DNA from: Tigriopus japonicus
Lineage: Eukaryota > Arthropoda > Copepoda > Harpacticoida > Harpacticidae
Assembly (NCBI GenBank): GCA_010645155.1
Contig: CM021317.1
Location: forward strand, 1,122,783 to 1,186,782
Reading direction: 5' to 3'
DNA length: 64,000 bases
In this document: in pieces, positions 8,945-20,859 of the stretch
Numbering within the stretch: position 1 is the stretch's first letter
Layout: each line of letters begins with the position of its first letter
The notes under the pieces: generated by a model
The model's input: only the letters and a program-made list of their open reading frames with translations
The model's database searches: none
Told to the model about the DNA's origin: nothing
Made by a program: the position numbers and the translations under genes

Positions 8945-10341
8945 TCATTATTATAGTTTCAATAGTTAATGTAAACAAGAAATAATAATGGTCCTAAAAT
9001 GCTTCCTTGTGGCACTCCGCAAGACAATCCCGACGGTGGAGAAAGATTCTCGTCAATTGAGACTATCTGTGATCGGGCATTTAAGTAACTGTAAATCCAT
9101 TTCAGCACGTTTTTGCTATATCCATATTTTTTTCATTTTTGCTATTAGTATTGCGTGGTTCACAGAGTCAAATGCTTTCTTTAAATCAACAAAGACTCCT
9201 AGAGAATATTTGTTGTGCTGCGAGTTATTTGAAATGTTGTGTAAAAAGTTATATATTGCGTTGGAAGTCGAGTGTTTGGACCTGAACCCAAATTGAGTGC
9301 TTGCTAGATGTGAGTTTTCAAATGGAACGAAGAGTTGCTGATGCACTACCTTTTCTAGAATCTTTAACATTGAAGAGAGGACACTTATAGGACGGTAATT
9401 AGACATGTCATTTGGGTTTCCCCCTTTAAAAAGGGGTAAAACTTTTGCTGACTTCAAATCTTCTGGGATAAAACCTGTGATAAGAGATAATGTTATCCAG
9501 TGGGCAAGTGGGGTAGATATTTCATGCTTAATGCATTTTAAAACTCGTTTAAAAATTCCATCAAAGCCATGACTAGACTTTTCAGGAAATTCGTCTATGA
9601 TTTTTAAAATATCAGTTCGATTTACAGATTTGAAATAGTACTGTCTCCTATTTAAAATGTCTGGGATAAGAGAAGTGCATTTAGCAATGTTAGGAGGGTT
9701 TGGATCTATATCACGGCTTATGTTTACTCCTACATTTGAAAAGAACTGGTTGATTTTTGATGCTATGTCCTTCTTATCAGTAAAGATTTGATCATCAATT
9801 TCAAGTTGGGATGGTGTAGTTGACGCTTTATTGCCTTGTCCGAGGAGTGTCTTCACACCATTCCACGTATTTTTGAGGTCTCCGTGGTTGGATCTAAAAT
9901 ATTCGGTCCAATATTTCTCTTTTGCATTTTTTATCAGTTTGTAGTAACTCTTCGAATATCTAGGGTGTTGATCATTGTTTTCTTTGTTTGGTGTTTTTCT
10001 AAAAATGGACAGGAGTCTTTGCTTTTCTTGCCTGGACTTTAGCAACCCATTTGACATCCATGGATTTTTTTTAAAGTTAGGTATCTTTCGGTTAATTTGT
10101 CGCAAGGGGCATGCTTTCATAAATGCAATTTGAAGCTTATTGTTAAAGGAGTTGAAAGAATCCTCAAGATTTTCGTACGAAAATTGCCAATCTAGTTGGG
10201 TTAAAGCTTGACGCAATCTTTGTATATTCTTAGTTGTTATTAGTCTTTTTGTGGGAAAAGAAGGAGGGAGTTTGATTGGTTTTTTTTGCCCAAGGAAACA
10301 AAGGGACTCAGGTGGTCACTCACATCCGATAAAACAATACC
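8945..10341 (-). mobile_element. LINE fragment B, inverted 5' part: linker plus N-terminal RT
   Basis: On the minus strand an open frame from 10216 to 9116 covers the linker and the first half of the reverse transcriptase. Landmarks are AKVLPLFKGGNPNDMSNYRP, ISVLSSMLKILEKVV, FGFRSKHST and GVFVDLKKAFDSVNH, motif A with its catalytic Asp. Near 9117 the frame shifts and continues with SCGVPQGSILGPLLFLVYIN, ending at about 8945 just before the YADD/FADD box should come. The right edge at 10341 lies within the endonuclease SDH region. The remaining RT part follows in the opposite orientation at 10342, a structure expected from twin priming during insertion. Confidence 0.85.
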
Positions 10342-10785
10342 ACAACCTCTCTTCTTTAGAACTTGAAACTAGTCAATGGCTAGCAGACCTTGCCGAATGG
10401 TACGAATAGACTTGCCTTAAACACGTATAAAACCAGAGTTATTCTATTCTCTCCAAGCAATATATCCTATAACCTCAACATTACAGTAAACAAAATTCAT
10501 ATACAACAAGTTGGGTGGAGACACCCCGAAAAATCTGTAAAATTCTTAGGCCTCTTTCTTGATGACAAACTAAATTGGAAAAACCACATAATGCATCTTA
10601 GCAACTCAATACGAAAATAATTATTCACTTTTTTCTTGGCTAAACAATCCCTTCCATTTAAAATACGAAAGTCAATGTATGATGCTCTGATAAAAAGTAA
10701 GCTTGAATATGGTCTAGAGTTTTTTTCGCACTCGTTTGCTTTACCAAGTCTGGTGACGTTGCAGAAGAGCGCGTTATAGTTCACG
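10342..10785 (+). mobile_element. LINE fragment B, sense 3' part: RT thumb region
   Basis: The plus strand encodes SLLELETSQWLADLAEWYE, NTYKTRVILFSPSN, KFLGLFLDDKLNWKNHI, then, after a TAA near 10618, KSMYDALIKSKLEYGLEFF and LPSLVTLQKSAL. This is the segment that follows the catalytic FADD box in Jockey/CR1-type reverse transcriptases. It abuts 8945-10341 head to head. About 50 residues including the FADD box are missing between the two halves. A one-base shift near 10400 and the stop show decay. No poly(A) tail is visible at the right edge. Confidence 0.8.
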
Positions 10786-11689
10786 GATCACTAGAAGAAG
10801 TGGATGTTGAACGAATTTTCGCCATGACCCAAAGTGGGTCGACAATGAAATCATAAAAGGCATTGAGCTTAACCTTAGAAACAGAGCCTTTATTATCTAA
10901 AAGTAGATGGATTTTCATGTTGTATATTCTAACCAATATGTGAGGCCTATTTTCTAGATCCCGTGTTGATTTGATAAGTAGGACTTGTTAGTTTTTGCAT
11001 GAAACTGCACATTAAGTGGCTGCAAGTTTGAGCCTACATTTTACAAGGATTTGTTACATCAATTATCAGTCAGAGGTTGCTAAATAATACTGTTCTTTTT
11101 TGTTATTTTATAACTATTTCCCCTTTTATTTATTTGCATTATATATTACTTTTTATTTCATTTCAGTGAGGTTTTAGTAAAAACTCAAAAATCACCATTA
11201 CTTTTCCCCTATTACACTTGGTTTGACACATTTCACGTTAATTTTTTGGGTGCTTCACTGCTAATCAAAAAGTAACAATGGCATCATGAATTGCAACTTT
11301 GTGTTGTGCAAAAGTTATACTTTAACCATAAAACATAACACAATGTGAGGCCCATGAGCGCACATGCATGAACAATTCTGCCAAGAAAAAAACATTTGGT
11401 TGGCTCTAAGTGGGTTGCACATTTTTAATTGCTTTTACTAACATTTTAGGCAAAATGAACAAAATACAACACCAGAAAAAGTATTTCATTAAGTTAATAA
11501 TCATCTTCATTACTTAATCATGGGGCAGAAATGACAAAACTAACAACTAAATGAAATGCCCCAATAATTATCAGATCAAATTTTGATGTAGCAACAAGCT
11601 CATAAAATGAGTTTCATGTTGAAATATGAGGTGAATGTCAGTTATAACGAGAATGACGCTGTAGTGTTGAAACCTTAAGGTTTCAATGA
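10786..11689. other. No gene; contains one copy of a dispersed coding scrap
   Basis: At 10780-10860 the plus strand reads VHGSLEEVDVERIFA and, after a frameshift, DPKWVDNEIIKG. A reverse-oriented relative lies at about 15735-15840. The rest is AT-rich with no persuasive frame. Confidence 0.4.
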
Positions 11690-12420
11690 TGTTTATTTTT
11701 TTTATTTTTTGAACATAATTTCCATTTAGTTCGATGTATTTTTTACATCTTTCTAATCAACCCTGAAATGTATGTAAAAGGCCAACTTTTGACAAAGCTC
11801 TAAGGACCCCCTGCACGGCTAATTCAAGCTCATTCTCAGTGACAAAGGTCTTCCCAGGCAATTATTTTTTCAATGATGGAAAAGACAAGAAGTCAATTGG
11901 TGCCAAATCAGGTGAATAAGGGGAATGTCCAAGGAACTTGATCATTTTCTTCTCACAGAAAGCCGTTGTTTCCTGGCTGGTGTGAGGACGGACATTGCCA
12001 TGATGGATAATCCAGTCCTTGTCAGTCTTGTTTGGCCTTTTCCTTCAAAAATGGCGTAAAAATCTCTCAAAGGCTTTACAGTAGTAAGATGAATTTACAG
12101 TGATTCCTTTGGAGACATAATGTTGGTAGATGGGACTACCTGAATCAAAAAAGAGGACCAGAATGGCTTTCTTGGAGCTGCCAACTGTCTTCAGCTTGAG
12201 TGGGGGCATTCCACCCTTGACAATCCATTGCTTACTTTGTATTTTGGTTTCTGGTGTGTGTGTGTGTGTGTAAAATTGACCCACGATTCATCACAAGTGA
12301 GAGATTCCTCCATTGAGGAATGCTTGTCCTTCTTGAAAATGATACTTGATGAAGTCTCTTGAAAACTCCAAATGAGCCATCTTGTGTTCTTCTGTGAACA
12401 ATAGAGGGATCCATCTTGCA
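11690..12420 (-). pseudogene. mariner transposase (DD34D), dead
   Basis: Degenerate mariner transposase on the minus strand. Recognisable pieces are SLVTCDESWV-like sequence (about 12290, first Asp), TPETKIQSKQW, GMPPLKLKTVGSSKKAILVL, GITVNSSYYCKAFERFLRHF, DWIIHHGNVRPHTSQ (about 12010) and SPYSPDLAPIDF (about 11915). The mariner consensus at the second catalytic site is HHDNARPH; here the Asp is Gly. The last Asp of APID lies 34 residues further on, giving mariner DD34D spacing. A (TG)n microsatellite at 12254-12271 has expanded inside the coding region, just after the first Asp. Frameshifts are present. A fossil of an older wave than the DD37D element at 26.5 kb. Confidence 0.75.
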
Positions 12421-15400
12421 CTCAGCTTGGACATGTGCAGATCTTCAACCAGGATTCAAAACACAGTTTTTTTCTGAGAGGTCAGATGCTAATGCAATAC
12501 TAGCAACAGTCAGACGAGCATCTTTCTTTATAAAGTTCCTCACAACTTCCATATTTTCATGAGTTCAGATTGAGTGTTTTTGATGCTTTACTTGCTTGGA
12601 ATGAAGCAATTCTCTTCAATCTCGGAATTACTTGTGCCAAGCAAAAACACGTCCTTTGGACCTTGTCCCCATAAGAATTCTTGAGAAAATTGAAGGTTTC
12701 TTTTGCAGTTTTCCTTGCTTTTGCAAACGAAAGAATGGGAGCCTGTTGATGTTACATTTTGTGTTTGTTCAAGTTTTGGCAGGGGTGAGCAAAATGACAC
12801 GTAAGGATTCAGATTTTTCGGTATTTTGTGTTTTTAATTGGACATTTACAATAAAATAACGATTGAAGCCCAAAGAAAAAGCAATCAATTGGGATTCATT
12901 TAATTTTTCAAACGCAACTCGAAAATGAGTTAGAGCCTCATTCTCATGGCAACCAAGTGACATTCCCCTCGTAGCTCCAAATTTAAATTCAAATTGTTGA
13001 AGTTAAAACTGAACAAAAACTCAGTGCAAATTTGTGTTAGAAAATTCATATTCATTTTTCAGAAACAATTAAAACACATTTTTAGGCTTACACTCCGTCC
13101 AGTATTAATAGAACTCAATGGGTTTTATACGCTACACATCAACATGCCGAATCAGCATTACCAGGTGGCTTCAGGCCAACATTGCCAAAAGTTGTTTGAA
13201 ATACTGCCAATTACAGGCGCTCAATGCCATTTTTGGAGTCATATACCGCCACATTCTGCCACCTTTGAGCGAAAATTTTCTTGTTTGCAATCATTTCGTT
13301 TTGTTTTTTAAGGCGCAAATTTGCGATCTCTTTTTTTAAGTCGAAAATATCCGATCTCCTTTTTTGGGTCAACAATATTTGATCTCGTTTTTTTGGTCGA
13401 ATTTTTTGCCTGCCCTTCCACTTTCTGCCATATTCTGCCATTTTACAAATTTCACTGCCACAAACTTTTCTGTACTGCCATTTTCTGCCACTTTCCACCC
13501 ACTGACAAATAAAATTTCCAGTGCCTCTGGCTCTGCTCAAGTGCTTTTACTCTTGCAACGAGTAAACTGCCGTAGAGCAATAAATATAAGGCTAAATTTG
13601 GTCAGAAAATCCTCTGAAAAAGGTGTAATCTATTCAACCTAAAAGAAATCTAAAGGGCAATTTTGGGCAACCTAATATTTTGCCCATAAAGTTAACCTAA
13701 AATGTTCAGCCCTGGTTATTACATAAAAATTATTTGACAACTTTGTCCTGAAATCAACTTAGAAACCAAGGTGTGCTTAAACTCTGCCTTTTTATCTTCA
13801 GTCTCATTGGTTAAAAATTTGAGATAAGATGAAAATATGAATGAGACATGGGCAATACAAACAGAACAAGGAAGAAAGAGTAAGAGCTTGGGGAAAGTGG
13901 GATTGAGCTCTAAAGAAGAAATGGATCTCGTTGTTCTTGTCTCTAAAACTTTTAAATATGAGTAGGGCCCGGAAAAATGTTTGCCAAAAAGTCACAAAAT
14001 ATCCAATATGCACTAGTTTCTTCAAAAGAACAAAGTAGTGAAAAGAAGCCGGATATTTCAGAAGTGTTTTTTTGACAACGCCATTAATTGGTATTTTTGT
14101 GTGTCCACCAATTTTCCAAATTTGGTTTTGGTGAATTTGATGGATTTGGCCGTTTTTGGAGGCACACTTGACATGAAATGAATTCAACAATGTAATTTTC
14201 AATTTGCCTCAATAGATGTTGCAGTTTTTTTGTACATGACAGGAGTTTTGGTTGTGAATATCTAATCGCAGTACAAATGCCATTTTTGAGACATTTGGTA
14301 TTTTGGATGCATTTTGGGTAAGCCGCATTGGTCATTCATTTATTTTCCTAATTTTTGCCTGAAATATATTTTCTGACTTGAATTCGAAAAAACTTTCATT
14401 CTTTCCTTGTAACAGCCAAAATATTAAAAAAATCGATGAAAAATGGAGAAGTATAAAAATCTATATGTTAAAGACTCTATTACTGGGGCCTATATTCAAC
14501 CTTTCTTTAAAGCATTTGTCAATTGTTAAGGGTACAATTGGAGCAAGAAGATGAAATAACTTAGTTATAAAACTAACTTAATTATAAAACTATAAAACGC
14601 AAAAATTATAAAACTTTGCAATGGAGTATGTGACAACTCCATTGTAAAATCAACTTGGAATGTTATTTCTTGTCTTGTTTCAAGTATCACATCCATAGTG
14701 GGCCTTAGTATTGATTACTGTTAACATTGGCACTAAAGCCAATTCAACTTCCAAAGTACAACTTATCCTTTACTTTGGGTCTCACATATTTCTGCTCATT
14801 TTTTATACATACTCACTTGAAAGATGCTTTTTCAACCCATGACAATGAAATCGAATTATGGAAACACCTTCAATATTGTTTAGCCTTTTTTGGAAGACAT
14901 TGGTTGGAGCTTTTACTTTTCTTAAATCATTTCACATCACAAAACTAACAGAAGAAAAAGTGCCACTGGCAACTTCACATTGACATACAATTTCGGGGAG
15001 GGTAAGTATGATGAAAAAGACATTGAAATTACTGTCTTTCCCGATGAGCTTGGCTTGATTTTGAACACATTTGAGATTAGTATTTCGGGCTTTTTGAAGG
15101 AGGCGAAAAAAGCCTTAGATCCCTTGAATTGAACTGTTTTTATGATGATAAGGGTGACCATTCTAGATATTGATGACTGAATTTGGAACCAGAGTGGCAT
15201 AATGTTTGCAAATGAATTTGAACATTAAATGACGTAAATGGCCATTGGTTACTTTTATAATTTCAATCCATGAATAGACATGAAATCATCATAGGACATC
15301 AAATTGAAAAGAAAATGGCTAACACCTTTCTCAAAATATCTCCAGTTTTTTCCGAACTCATTCTACTCACGACTTACAGTTTGAGAGGCAACGAAGCAGA

Positions 15401-15734
15401 CCAAAAGGGCGCGAAATTTTGAATTGGACTTCCACTCTAAATCATGAACTAAATTTTGAAATCTAATTTGCCAGTAATTAAATCGATGTTTGAGCACTTT
15501 TTTCACATCAACATCAGTAAGTGGTTCTAAACCTTGATACATATTATCTTTTACATTTCATTTGATTCACTTTTAACAATTACGCATGTTAAAAGCAAAT
15601 TAAGACTAAGAAATGTTATAATTTAAACCAAATAATTGTTGGTAAAAGAAAATTAAGATTCAAAGGTGTAAGGTGAAACCTCATTGAAGAACTAGATTAT
15701 ATTGATGCAAAAATTAATGCTTATTTTATCTTTT
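12421..15734. other. AT-rich stretch without a recognised gene
   Basis: Several frames of 60-130 codons exist on both strands but none shows a known motif or splice context. At 13310-13410 a diverged T-rich repeat alternates runs of T with TCGAAAATATCCGATCTC-like text, and CTGCCA recurs around 13255-13495. An additional mariner-derived segment may extend to about 12600 on the minus strand. Confidence 0.4.
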
Positions 15735-16081
15735 GAAGCTGTAATGTGTTGATTTGCACATCGGCCCACTCGGGGTCACCAAAAGTCAAAACCAAATTTC
15801 GTTTAACATCCATTTCTTCTAGTGATCCGTGGATAGTTCAAGCAGAAAGAAAATCTCATACAAGTGGGATTTTCAAGAAACTTGATATTCTAAAACTCGA
15901 AGATCTTGCCAAGATAGTACAAATGAAGTGCATGTATTCTTTTATCACAAACAGCATCCCTTCCAAATTGGAAAGCTATAGCTTCAAAATACGTCGAGGA
16001 GGAGACATATATTTTACCTTGCCGCTAATTAAATCAAATTGGGTTCAGAACTTGCCACAATATAAACTTGCAAAAACATGA
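15735..16081 (+). mobile_element. LINE RT C-terminal scrap joined to a dispersed coding scrap
   Basis: The plus strand from about 15846 encodes SHTSGIFKKLDILKLEDLAK, IVQMKCMYSFITNSIPSKLE and ends YKLAKT before a TGA at 16079-16081. This is the C-terminal tail typical of Jockey/CR1-like LINE polyproteins, perhaps the end of the family at 7.4-10.8 kb. To its left, on the minus strand of 15735-15840, lies IHGSLEEMDVKRNLV...DPEWADVQI, a relative of the scrap at 10.8 kb. The open frame from 15746 fuses the two only by chance. Confidence 0.6.
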
Positions 16082-17734
16082 AACTTCAATGAGGTTGCTA
16101 ATCGCTCAAATCGTGGCCGAACAAAATCGAGCCATTCCTCAAAAGACTCGTCAGACCTTGGGGCCTCTATGATAAAGTGCAGTCTCCGATCTGGCGTGTT
16201 TAAAAATCCGGACTTTGATTTAATGGAAGACAACTAAATTTGGAACCCTTTGGACTCGATTGGTGACGTGAACGCCCTTTCTAATGGACTTTCATCCTTG
16301 GATTCTCATCTGTTCCAGTGTTGTGAAGGTTCCATATCAATTTCAACCCATTCCCACCAAGATTCATCCGGATTTCGCCCGAGTTTCAGTTTGTCAGTGA
16401 AGTGCATTCTAAAAAAGAGATAGTTTTCCATTATTTGACCAAGTTTGAAGGTCAAAATGACCTTGGATCACCTAAACAATGATTGATTCTGATTCCCTTG
16501 AGTCTCATGAGTGTTTCCTGAGAGTTTGGGCCCGATATCACGTCAATTGAGAAGAATCTGACTTGTTTTAGAAGTTGTGTCCATGGAAATTGCGAAAAAA
16601 TCGGTCGATCTCGATCAGGAAAAGGCTCCCAATCACTGAAATCAAATTTTTGGCGGTCGCAACGTTTGGGGCGTTTTCTCAGCGATGCTTGCTTCGAATT
16701 TATATTGCTTCACATCTAAAGCTGCTCCAACGTCAGAAGCAGCTTTTTTGTTTTGAACTCTAACCTGTCAGGCCACGCCCAAGACGCCCATTTGGCCGAT
16801 TCCTGTAGGCACATCAAGCCTAAAAATGCGGCTTCACACCCGGATTCGTAATTCAAAAACGGCAGAATAGATTTGGCTGTGATATACCTTAAAAATCATG
16901 ACTAGCCTTGTTCTACAAGTATTGTTTTATCCATTGGGGCCAATATGTGCCTCCTTGGGTCTCTTTGGGCGTACCCTCGTTCTGGTACTCTATGTTTTAG
17001 AAATGCATCATTTTAAGTTTTCAAGTGCATTTTAAGAGTGTAAAAAAATATTAGGGATTCTTCCCTTATGTTCTAATCCCAAAATATCAAATTTCAGGTG
17101 CATTTTCAAGTTCAAATAGAAGAAAATGTGGCTAATAGTCTCCCAATTGGAGATTTTCTTATTCAAGGTGGCGTTTCTCTTATTTAGAAACTCTAAATTG
17201 ACACTTTGATGCATTCTTGAAAGAAAAAACCTTTTAAATCGTGTAAATTACAAGGGTCAAATTTGAAATTAAACACCCCAGGGGTGCCCCCAAAAGCTCA
17301 TGGGACTAAAAGAGCCTTAGGACACACTTTATTTTTCCTCGTTGCCACAAACCCCTTCAAGGTCAAGGTTACGGCCTTTTTTGAGCCCAATTCATGTAAA
17401 GTATGCCTATGGTGTTTTCTCTAAAACAAATTCTAGTGGGGGTGGAGCCTCCACGCCCTATCTTGCTCCATGAAGTATGACAAATCGTCCCAAAACAGCT
17501 GGCATTGGAAAGCTGAGCTGCCCCTGATTCCAAAACACCCCTCGTTTATCCATTTTGGATGACGGCTCAAGACGAAATGGGAGTTTTTAATGTCCATCCA
17601 AGCCAAGACCTCTGGCCTAATCATCTGGTCTGGAAAGTACACCAAAGATTAACGATTGACCCTCAAAATAATGCCAGTTTGTAAAAACGGCAAGTCTGAC
17701 ACGTAAGCCTCCTCCAAGATTGTTGTTTCAGAGT
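16082..17734. other. No gene recognised; old repeat sequence
   Basis: Parts of 16430-16620 (for example GTGTCCATGGAAATTGCG) resemble 18280-18450 (GTGTCCATGGAACTCGCG), so this stretch belongs to the same old repeated DNA as the tandem array to its right. Short frames only. Confidence 0.4.
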
Positions 17735-17860
17735 CAGCTGATGTCAACCTGACGTTTGAGCCGTGATGGCGACCGGATGCAGGCATGGACGAGAAAAAAC
17801 CGTATCGTTTTCGGACTCAGGAGAACAAGACAATTCCAAAGGTGTGCGTGGTTTCCTGAT
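17735..17860 (+). repeat. Dispersed repeat related to LINE fragment A 5' region
   Basis: GTCAGCTGATGTCAACCTGA followed by GTTTGAGCCGTGAT corresponds, in opposite orientation, to about 8500-8615, immediately upstream of the endonuclease pieces of LINE fragment A. Similarity continues through ACAAGACAATTCCAA. A small LINE fragment is the simplest reading. Confidence 0.5.
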
Positions 17861-17929
17861 CCGCGCTACATGACGAATTCGATCAAGGCCTCATTCTGGG
17901 CCCCATTTAAATGTCTCAACATGGTGAAA

Positions 17930-18760
17930 CTTCTCTTCCAATTCATTTCCTCAAACAAAGGCTGATAAAATTGAGCCATACATCAATAGAATCCTCAGAC
18001 CACCATCTTTGCTGGCATAAGGACAGTTGACCCCGTGGGCTTGGCCCAAACTCAGCCTCAATGTTAGGGTCCAGTGTTTTCAACTCTCAAAATGGTCAAA
18101 CTTCTCTTTCAATTCATTCCCTCAATTCAAGGCCCAAAAATATGTGCCTTACATCAATAGAATCCCAAGAGCATCAGCTTGGCTGGCACAAGGACAATTG
18201 ACCTATGGGGCGTCCTAGAAATCCACCCTTGATCTCAAGATGAAGTGTTTGGAATTCTTAATTGATGTCTTTGAGCAGTTGGATAAAGGTAAAAATGGCC
18301 TTGGATTGCCCGGCCATAAGACGCCTCTGATTTCCAAGTTTTCCATGAGTTCCCAAAAGAAGTTTCAGATCAATTGGAACCAATTTCACCGATTCACAGC
18401 ATTTCCTAAGAACCGTGTCCATGGAACTCGCGGAAAACACGGCCGATATTAATCACAAGAAGTTCTCTATCTTCCACAAATCAAGGCCCCAAAGGTCGAG
18501 CCAAACATCAAAAGAATCCTTGAACCAGTGGCTTACTTGCCATAAGGACCAGTGACCCATTTGGCGTGGCTCAAATCCGGTCCTCGATGTCAGTGTCAAG
18601 TATCTTGAATTCTCAAGAAGATTGAAACTTTTCTTCCAATTCATTTCCCTAAATCAAGGCCTAAAAGGTCGAGCCATACATCAATGGAATCCCCAGAACA
18701 TGGACGTTATTGGCATAAGGACAGCCCAGAGTTTCTAGGGTTTACAGCTCGAGTTTTTTC
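17930..18760. repeat. Degenerate tandem repeat, ~173-bp period
   Basis: The landmark GAGCCATACATCAATAGAATCC occurs at 17973, 18144 (GTGCCTTACATC...), 18498 (GAGCCAAACATC...) and 18671 (GAGCCATACATCAATGG...). Spacings are 171, 354 (two periods) and 173. Each is preceded by CAATTCATTTCCTCAAAT-like text and AAGGCC, and followed by GGCATAAGGACAG. The third unit, about 18235-18450, is replaced or too diverged. It looks like the eroded remains of a satellite. Confidence 0.75.
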
Positions 18761-19517
18761 GGCCTAGATTTGAGCAATATTGAAAGCTTCAAATTGACCG
18801 AGAAGGCCGATTATTCCGCGATTTCCATCTACATGATTTAAAACTACCAAGCCCAAACCTTCATCCCAATGTGAGATTGTGAGTTATGATTTTTTAAAAG
18901 AGTAGTGTGAGTGTGCTAGAATTTTAAGTGAACGACCACTTATGTCTGTACATTGATGTTGTCTGGAAATGTATGTGCAACTAATATTACTAGACATTGA
19001 ATGACTTTTCCTCAAAAAGCTAGTGCACATTTACTACTTGAAAGTCAGGAGTGAATTTGAAAGGTAAGCCTTTGTTAGTGTCAAGAATAAGGAAGTGGTG
19101 TGATTTATGCGGATCCATGGACCTCCCTGTGAAAAGGATAATTTTCTCCTGGAAATGAACGCACTCAACTTCAAAGTTTTTACAGACTCTGATAACATTT
19201 TGGATGAAAATAAAGGGAATTCTTGGGGTTTAATGACGTTCTTTTTTTCAATAGTAAATGAATGCGTGAGTGTATCCTGGCTTCAGTGGATTGCCGGTGT
19301 ATTTTGAGATATCAAGATAACCTAATCTTTTATTCTACGACTTATTTCTTCTGACACATTCTTATTTGATTGTACATATCACAGTTTGGTTATGGAATAT
19401 TCTTCATTTTTTATAGAACAGGTACATAGAAATAACAAATTTTGACCTAATGTTGGAATACAATTTTACAATATTCTTATTTGATTACATAATCACAGGT
19501 AAGTAAGGTTACATTCT
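18761..19517. other. No gene seen
   Basis: AT-rich sequence between the satellite remnant and the MATH-BTB gene. A 66-codon frame at 19107-19307 shows no known motif. The segment 19310-19517 lies downstream of the MATH-BTB stop and could carry its 3' end. Confidence 0.4.
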
Positions 19518-20688
19518 TCATTTAGACATAAGTTTGCACATACACAACATGATTTCTGTCACAATGTCTTGATGGTGGGTTAGAATTCGTTTCCAATGGT
19601 GTTTTTTTCGAACTTCTTCAAAATTTTGTGCAATAAATATCACCACATTTTGTTGTAACACTTCCGCTTGGTATGTTTCTGTCACGATTGATGAACACTA
19701 TGGCTGCTGAACTTACAGTAAGGTCCTGGTAGAAACTGGCACATACAATATTCTTTAATTTTGGAATCATGTACTTGTCTGCGGCTTGGAGGAGGGATGA
19801 TCGAAATTTCCCAAGCTCAGGTACCTCATCAGTGTATGTGAAACCTAAGAGTTGTTCCAATGCTTTTGGTTTCATATCCTTGATGATGACTTTATTGTTC
19901 GTGTTTTCAGTGGCACCTGGATAGTTAAACATTGTCCGAAATACAGGAGAACGTATTGCCAAGATGATTTTGTGACACGGGAATTGCTTTTCTTCACACA
20001 CAAGGTCTACATCAGCAAGGGTGGTATCGCCAAAGACAAGTAAAATGTCTTCATTTAAAGAAGGGCCCATGTCACAAATAGTATTCCTTGTAGAACTAGT
20101 GTATCGCTCAAGCATGAAGAGTTTCATATTGCACACAATTTCAATGGTGTCATTGGGAAATTGCACGTTATTGGCCCAATCTTTGGGGTCACTTATCTTG
20201 AAGCCATGGTTGTAACCCGACGTGTTATTTGGAGGACTTGGGCTGAAGGCTTTCGATTGGGTAGGTAGTTTCACCCACGGTATCACGTTTGTTGTCGAGA
20301 TGGTCAAATCAAAGTCCACATGTATTGCCACAGGGCAGAGAGCGGTCAGATACAAGGATATGTAGCCTGCATCTTCTGGTGCACCACTGTGGGTCGGAAA
20401 CATGTGCAATCGGAATTGAATGCACGCAACATCAAAACCCAAGTCATTGATTGGCACATTAATCCTTGTGCTCATGACAAATTGATTCGGTGTTTTTAGA
20501 ATACATTTGCCAAGCACATTGAGATGGTCCAAGAGTGTTCTGCCAGGATGACCTGACGTTTTGTATTCGCCCATGATCTTGGGACAGGGCTGTCTTCGTG
20601 TGTGGCCATTTTGGAAATGTTGCAACCTTCTTGGAAGGGGCGTGATGTAATTTGGTTCATTGGAATGTTGGTTTGACATGAAAGACAA
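19518..20688 (-). CDS. MATH-BTB (SPOP-like) protein, intronless, one frameshift
   Basis: MATH-BTB proteins are substrate adaptors of cullin-3 ubiquitin ligases: MATH binds the substrate and BTB binds CUL3. From the ATG at 20688 the minus strand is open for 356 codons. A MATH-like part spans residues about 80-190 (DVACIQFRLHMFP, DAGYISLYL). The BTB spans about 225-325: DVDLVCEEKQFPCHKIILAI, RSPVFRTMF, IIKDMKPKALEQLLGFTYTD, AADKYMIPKLKNIV. After SSAAIVFI a one-base shift near 19687-19691 diverts the frame to a stop at 19618. The expected tail continues in another frame (TYQAEVLQQNVV, HHWKRILTHHQDIVTEIM) to a TGA at 19518-19520. The first 60 residues match nothing I know. No introns suggests a retrocopy or an expanded intronless family; a single indel could be a sequencing error. 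Confidence 0.7.
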
Positions 20689-20859
20689 CGTTTAATGTTT
20701 TCAAAATGTCTGCTGAGTGCACAGGGCGGATATACGGAAATTTTTGTTGGATGAGTTACAGCTGTTGAAGAGCCAAGGTTGCAGGTGAAAACTTGATATT
20801 TCCGAAGATTATTACATAAGTTGTGCCCAAACAAACAACAAGTGACCCTGACTTCAAAT

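Noticed and set aside
13804..14335. Minus-strand frames of 83-132 codons
   Set aside because: No recognisable motif; composition fits AT-rich noncoding sequence.
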